DNA from: an uncultured Chitinophaga sp.
GTDB taxonomy: Bacteria; Bacteroidota; Bacteroidia; Chitinophagales; Chitinophagaceae
DNA: 64,000 nucleotides
Reading direction: 5' to 3'
Assembly (NCBI RefSeq): GCF_902168175.1
Contig: NZ_CABHOU010000021.1
Coordinates: forward strand, 167,804-231,803
Part shown: positions 60,124 through 64,000 of the stretch, piece after piece
How the letters are laid out: every line of letters begins with the position of its first letter
Position numbering within the stretch: position 1 is the stretch's first letter
Notes under the pieces: model-generated
What the model saw: the letters and a program-made list of their open reading frames with translations, nothing else
Databases searched by the model: none
What the model was told of the DNA's origin: nothing
Made by a program: the position numbers and the translations under genes

Positions 60124-61971
60124 CTATACCATTACCTCGAAGTACACCGTAGTACCCTGCCCTGGCGCGGAGGTTACCTGGCAACTGCCTTTCAGTAACT
60201 GCACACGGGTGTGCATATTACCGATGCCAATGCCGTTTTGTTTGGCCTCCTGCATATCGAAGCCTTTACCATCATCTTCTATCGTTACGGATAGCAGTCC
60301 GCGGTCGTAACTTAATTGCACGATCACCTGTGTAGCCCCAGCATGCTTCAGGATATTGGTTAATGCTTCCTGCACAACCCGGTAAATAATCAATCCTGTA
60401 TCGGGCCCCATTTTGGGCAGGTCGCCCATGGTGTAACATTCAATGGTGAGGCCGGGGTGACTCACACGCGAACAGTAATTGCGCACGGCGTATTCCAGTC
60501 CGCCTGACAACACCACTTCAGGCGACAGGTTATGGGAGATGTGCCTCACTTCCTGTAAAGCCGTATCTACCAGCCCTATTACCTTTTGCGTTACTTCGGC
60601 TTCCTGCGTGTAGAGGTGCATTTTTGCGGCCGCTAATATACTTCCCACACCATCGTGCAGTTCTTTGGCCGTTTTGGAAAGTGCCTTTTCTTCGCCGCTC
60701 AGGCTGGCCTGTAATAACTGGTTCGTTCGTTCGATGGCGGCCGTTCTTTTTCTTTGCTGATAACTGAACCAGATGACCAACACCACCAGCAGCAACACGA
60801 TTACTGCCGATACCGACAACCATATCCACTTATCTTTCCTGCTTATTTCGTTTAGCTGATCGCTTATTTTCAGTTTCTGCTGTGCAATGGCCTTCTCCTT
60901 TTGCGACGTCTGGTAGCGGGTTTCCATTTCATGTACGGCGGTTTGTGTACTGGCGTTGGTAATGGAATCGTGCAGTACGGTGTATTTGTTGGAGAAGTCG
61001 AGCGCCGTTTTGTATTCGCCCAATGCGCCTTTCAGCTCTGCTCCTAATTTGTAATAATCCTGGAGATCGGCCTTCGGCAGTTCCCGCTCCGCCCAATCAC
61101 CCATCAGCTTAAAATACTCATTTGCCTTTAAATAGTCTTTTAAGCCGGTATAGGAATTGGCCATGCCGAAATAGATATAGGAAGTATAGCCATCCGCACC
61201 GGTTTCCTGCACCAGCGACAAGGCCCGGCGATAGTTTACCAGCGCTTCGTTGTATTTTTTGAGCCGGTGGTAAATATCTCCCAGGTTGTTGTAAGCCGTC
61301 ATCAATGCATCCGGATCGGCCTTGCTGCCCATATCGATAATCTCGCGGGAGTGTGCAATGGCCGCCGTAAAATCCTCGTTCAGCACTTCACTAATGATCA
61401 CGTTAATGAGGCTGCGGGTGATGCGGCCGGTATCTTTAATAGCCACAGCTACCTCGTAGCCTTTGCGGGCGTAATAAAGGCTCTTCTCCTTATCGCGCAT
61501 GTCGTAAAACACCGATGAGAGGTTGGTGTTGTATTTCTGCTGGTTCACGGGGTCGCTCAGTTCTTCGGAAAGTTGCAGGGCTTTAATGTAATAGTCGGCC
61601 GCCGTGCGCAGGTCGCCCAGCGACTGGTATTGCAAACCGATGTTGTTATACGACTGTGCTATTTTCTTTTTGTTGTTGGTGCGCTGGGCGAGGTCGAGCT
61701 GCTGGCGACTGACGTCCATCGCTTCCTGGTAGCGTGATTGTATGTATAAAAGGTTTGCGTATTTACCGGTATATTCGAATAAGCCATCGGTGTAGTCCAG
61801 CTTTTTAGCCATGGCACCGGCCTGGCGAAAAACGATTTCGGCAGAGTCTGTATTGCCTTTGGCAGCATAAGTTTGCGCCTGTTGCAATAACGTATCAACG
61901 TGTTTGGGCGACTGTGCGGTTGCCCGTAATGAGGCGAACAACAGGAGTATTAAAGTGGCATATAATTTCAT
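60124..61971 (-). CDS. TPR-containing sensor histidine kinase (HisKA_3 type)
   Basis: 615 aa. Signal sequence or N-terminal anchor (LILLLFASLRATAQ), then about six tetratricopeptide repeats across residues 25-330 in the periplasm (for example AQSYNNIGLQYQSLGDLRTA, MTAYNNLGDIYHRLKKYNEA). A coiled coil about 340-380 and one membrane helix 382-403 follow. The kinase core has HisKA_3 ELHDGVGSILAAAKMHL (His439) and HATPase VVQEALTNILKHAGATQVIV, IEDDGKGFD, GIGIGNMHTRVQLLKG. Typical of NarX/LiaS-like kinases of Bacteroidetes, paired with the NarL-type regulator downstream. The signal is unknown. Confidence 0.94.
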   Translation of the reverse strand: MKLYATLILLLFASLRATAQSPKHVDTLLQQAQTYAAKGNTDSAEIVFRQAGAMAKKLDYTDGLFEYTGKYANLLYIQSRYQEAMDVSRQQLDLAQRTNNKKKIAQSYNNIGLQYQSLGDLRTAADYYIKALQLSEELSDPVNQQKYNTNLSSVFYDMRDKEKSLYYARKGYEVAVAIKDTGRITRSLINVIISEVLNEDFTAAIAHSREIIDMGSKADPDALMTAYNNLGDIYHRLKKYNEALVNYRRALSLVQETGADGYTSYIYFGMANSYTGLKDYLKANEYFKLMGDWAERELPKADLQDYYKLGAELKGALGEYKTALDFSNKYTVLHDSITNASTQTAVHEMETRYQTSQKEKAIAQQKLKISDQLNEISRKDKWIWLSVSAVIVLLLVVLVIWFSYQQRKRTAAIERTNQLLQASLSGEEKALSKTAKELHDGVGSILAAAKMHLYTQEAEVTQKVIGLVDTALQEVRHISHNLSPEVVLSGGLEYAVRNYCSRVSHPGLTIECYTMGDLPKMGPDTGLIIYRVVQEALTNILKHAGATQVIVQLSYDRGLLSVTIEDDGKGFDMQEAKQNGIGIGNMHTRVQLLKGSCQVTSAPGQGTTVYFEVMV

Positions 61972-62038
61972 GTTCCGTTGGGGGCCGGTTTTTTGGCGGG
62001 GAGAACCGGGGGCGTAAAAATAATAAATAAATTCGCGT

Positions 62039-62593
62039 ATGGCTATTTACAAGTTTAATGAAATTCTGAACGACCTGGTAGACTACTTCCTGCTGGCCGA
62101 CACCCAACTGCTGCTGGACTATAAACAGCAACACCAGTTGCCCGACGACCTGCTGACCGAGTTTACTACAGAAGAAACCGGCGACCGGGTGGTGCAACAG
62201 GGCATAATGATACCGCTTGCCAGGGTCAACAATTATCCTTACACCATCATCTTCAACTTATCGGGTACGCCTGTACTGGAGCAGGATGGCAACGATCTGC
62301 AGCTGCGGAAAGACGGTTATATCCTGCGTGTACAGCACGGGCGTATATACTTGTTTACCATGCCTTATCTGAGGCGTTTCACCAGCGAGTCGCCGCTGAA
62401 CATTGCCAGGCTGCAGCGGGCTACGATAGAACTGGAAAATGGCTGGTACGAAGTGAGTGTGCTGGGCGGGCAGTTAAAAGAAGGGGAAGACCTGGAGCCC
62501 TGCTTCGAGTTCCTGCTGAACTGGGTGGAAGAGCAACCCGAATATAAAGGAGATATATCCGGTTCCTTTTCCATTGATGCCGACCAGTATTAA
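62039..62593 (+). CDS. Hypothetical soluble protein
   Basis: 184-aa cytoplasmic-looking protein with no signal peptide or membrane segment. A helical start (FNEILNDLVDYFLLADTQLL) leads to strands such as GIMIPLARVNNYPYTIIFNL and DGYILRVQHGRIYLFTMPYL, then an acidic C-terminus (EPCFEFLLNWVEEQPEYKGD). I do not recognise the family; the alpha-then-beta layout and acidic tail recall small immunity- or chaperone-like proteins, but nothing supports a function. Divergent from the histidine kinase gene, 67 nt apart, and 90 nt before the OmpA-domain gene, which has its own promoter. Confidence 0.65.
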   Translation: MAIYKFNEILNDLVDYFLLADTQLLLDYKQQHQLPDDLLTEFTTEETGDRVVQQGIMIPLARVNNYPYTIIFNLSGTPVLEQDGNDLQLRKDGYILRVQHGRIYLFTMPYLRRFTSESPLNIARLQRATIELENGWYEVSVLGGQLKEGEDLEPCFEFLLNWVEEQPEYKGDISGSFSIDADQY

Positions 62594-62635
62594 GTAGAAC
62601 CACTGAATTTTCAATTTTAGTCGTTTTACCGGTGT

Positions 62636-62662
62636 TTGAGGGGCCGGTGGATGGTAGCTTTG
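62636..62662 (+). promoter_or_regulatory. Promoter of the OmpA-domain gene
   Basis: TTG (62636-62638), 16-nt spacer, TAGCTTTG (62655-62662), 21 nt before the ATG at 62684. The -33 TTG is the apparent start of the longer open frame, which argues for the downstream start. Confidence 0.75.
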
Positions 62663-62683
62663 CATCGTATAACCCCAAATACA

Positions 62684-63802
62684 ATGCAAACATTCATTAT
62701 GCTCTCCCTGGCTGCCGCTTTATGGCAGCCAGTTGACACGGTACCAGCGCAGCGGATCGAAACGTATTCCAAGTTCGATTTCGTGCCCGGCGAGAAAGTG
62801 ATCTACGCCGAAGATTTTGCTTCCGATGCCGTAGGTGAACTGCCCGTAAACTGGAACACCAACGCCAATGGCGCCATTGTTTCCCTGGACGATAAAAGCA
62901 AATGGCTGCACCTTTCCTCCGGACTGTATCTCACCGGCACCAAGGCAAAGGACTACGGCGCCAACTTCACCGTAGAATTTGACGTATTGCTGAATGTAGT
63001 GCCCAAAACCGGGTATTACCTTCCTCCGATCACCATTGGCATGCTGGCCTCCGGCACCGCCGACCCTGCAGGCAACCCACTACTCAGTTATCAACACGGA
63101 CTTAGTTCTTTCCAACTGAAAATAGATCCCAAAGCAAACGAGAACACCATGTCGGTGCTAAGGAGTTATGCAGACAGGAAGGAAACCTTTATGGCAGAAA
63201 GGAAATTGTCTAAATACAACGAAACCCTTCGCCAGGTAGCACATTACGCCATCTCCGTACAGGGCAGCCGTTTAAGGATATGGATCAATGAAGAGAAGGC
63301 ATTCGATCTTCCGCGTGCGATCAACACCAATGTACCATTGAACCAGATTTTCTTCCGCACCGAAACCACCGGCGGTTTCCCCGATGATAATTTCTCCTAT
63401 CTCCTTTCCAACATAAAAGTATCCACTGGTCTGCCCGATACCCGCGCGAAGCTGGTAACCACGGGCAAGTTTTCCACCACCGGTATTTTGTTCGATGTGA
63501 ATTCGGACAAGATCAAACCCACCTCGCACGGCACCCTTAAAGAGATCGCGCAGGTACTGGCCGATAACGCCGGTATGAAAGTAAAGATCGTTGGTCATAC
63601 CGACGCCGATGGCAATGCTGCTGCTAACCTTGCGTTGTCAAAGAAACGTGCAGAGGCCGTAAAAGCCTACCTCGTATCGAACTTCCAGATTGATGGCAGT
63701 TTGCTGTCCACCGATGGCAAAGGCGCTACCGTTCCGGTTGGTGATAACAAAACAGTGTTGGGTAAGGCGAACAACCGGAGAGTGGAGTTTATCAAAATGT
63801 AA
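62684..63802 (+). CDS. Exported OmpA-domain protein with N-terminal LamG-like domain
   Basis: 372 aa from ATG 62684 (MQTFIMLSLAAALWQPVDTV). The mature N-terminal 230 residues form a jelly-roll-like domain (GELPVNWNTNANGAIVSLDD, FTVEFDVLLNVVPKTGYYLP, LRIWINEEKAFDLPRAI) typical of many Chitinophaga OmpA proteins. The C-terminal OmpA peptidoglycan-binding domain, about 265-372, has GILFDVNSDKIKPTSHGTLK, VKIVGHTDADGNAAANLALS, KKRAEAVKAYLVSNF and NNRRVEFIKM, including the meso-DAP-contact Asp and Arg. It anchors the outer membrane or surface material to the cell wall. Terminator 50 nt downstream. Confidence 0.9.
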   Translation: MQTFIMLSLAAALWQPVDTVPAQRIETYSKFDFVPGEKVIYAEDFASDAVGELPVNWNTNANGAIVSLDDKSKWLHLSSGLYLTGTKAKDYGANFTVEFDVLLNVVPKTGYYLPPITIGMLASGTADPAGNPLLSYQHGLSSFQLKIDPKANENTMSVLRSYADRKETFMAERKLSKYNETLRQVAHYAISVQGSRLRIWINEEKAFDLPRAINTNVPLNQIFFRTETTGGFPDDNFSYLLSNIKVSTGLPDTRAKLVTTGKFSTTGILFDVNSDKIKPTSHGTLKEIAQVLADNAGMKVKIVGHTDADGNAAANLALSKKRAEAVKAYLVSNFQIDGSLLSTDGKGATVPVGDNKTVLGKANNRRVEFIKM

Positions 63803-64000
63803 TTTACCCCTGGCAATATTTACAGTTTATAGGTTTTCATTAGGACTAAGAGATAACGCCTCCCTTCGTGGGTGGCGTTTTTATTTCAAGCTTGATGAAG
63901 TGAGTGCGAAAGGCATAAAATGTGTTTTCACACTTTTTTTGTAAATCGTAGAGGATGCAATAATCTTTTATTGCTACATCCGATTCCTGCGAACAACACA
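63803..64000 (+). other. Right-end intergenic region
   Basis: Holds the terminator at 63855-63883. The remaining bases to the window edge show no gene start; a downstream gene may begin outside. Confidence 0.5.
63855..63883 (+). terminator. Terminator of the OmpA-domain gene
   Basis: aacgcc-t-ccc / ggg-t-ggcgtt stem with loop ttcgt, then TTTTTATTT. Confidence 0.85.

Overview
The window looks like chromosome from a member of the Bacteroidota, most likely family Chitinophagaceae (Chitinophaga or a close relative). The basis is: three ECF sigma / FecR / SusC / SusD sets in a row, TlpA-type thioredoxins, a DUF3667 membrane protein, very long SusC proteins with STN domains, and promoters of the Bacteroidetes type (TTG, 16-19 nt, TAnnTTTG). 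Shine-Dalgarno sequences are scarce.

Left part (1-14.7 kb) is mostly housekeeping. It holds the 5' part of an acyl-CoA dehydrogenase, yggS, a mazG / giant membrane histidine kinase operon, tex, and a four-gene leftward operon (DUF3667 protein, enoyl-CoA hydratase, beta-carbonic anhydrase, lipoprotein with a CRPHDC motif). A secreted YD-repeat-like protein, tRNA-Gly(GCC) and tRNA-Leu(UAA) follow. The 3' end of tRNA-Leu is repeated exactly (20 bp) 441 bp downstream. The two copies flank a tiny insertion that carries one KTSC-like ORF and no integrase. Then come a RibD-C/DHFR-like protein, a group II truncated haemoglobin and a tandem pair of small secreted paralogues with no recognised family.

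Locus 1 (16.1-28.5 kb, leftward): ECF sigma - FecR - SusC - SusD - degenerate metallopeptidase-like lipoprotein - S41 (Tsp/Prc-type) protease - two TlpA thioredoxins. No carbohydrate-active enzyme is present, so peptide or protein handling with thiol-redox chemistry fits better than glycan use. A TlpA-STN-like fusion gene and a membrane protein lie just outside it. Locus 2 (31.0-42.0 kb, leftward): sulfatase, ECF sigma - FecR - SusC - SusD - GH63-like (alpha/alpha)6 glycosidase, probably a glycan-use locus. Locus 3 (50.4-59.2 kb, leftward): ECF sigma - FecR - SusC - SusD - secreted FAD-dependent oxidoreductase.

Between loci 2 and 3 (42.1-50.4 kb) is an accessory stretch. It has a decayed serine-hydrolase tail, a frameshifted AHSA1/SRPBCC gene, two paralogous genes of unknown function that share paired 21-bp iterons set 17 nt upstream of a -7-like box, and a ToxR-like membrane regulator divergent from a secreted LamG/DUF1080-like protein. 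An AraC regulator, a Crp/Fnr regulator, an alpha/beta hydrolase and an ornithine cyclodeaminase-family enzyme follow. The right end has a TPR histidine kinase / NarL-type regulator pair, an unknown protein and an OmpA-domain protein.

No CRISPR array, transposase, integrase or rRNA gene was seen. The most novel-looking items are the iteron-controlled gene pair, the 441-bp tRNA-Leu insertion, the tandem small secreted proteins and a ~40-bp element found twice in locus 1.
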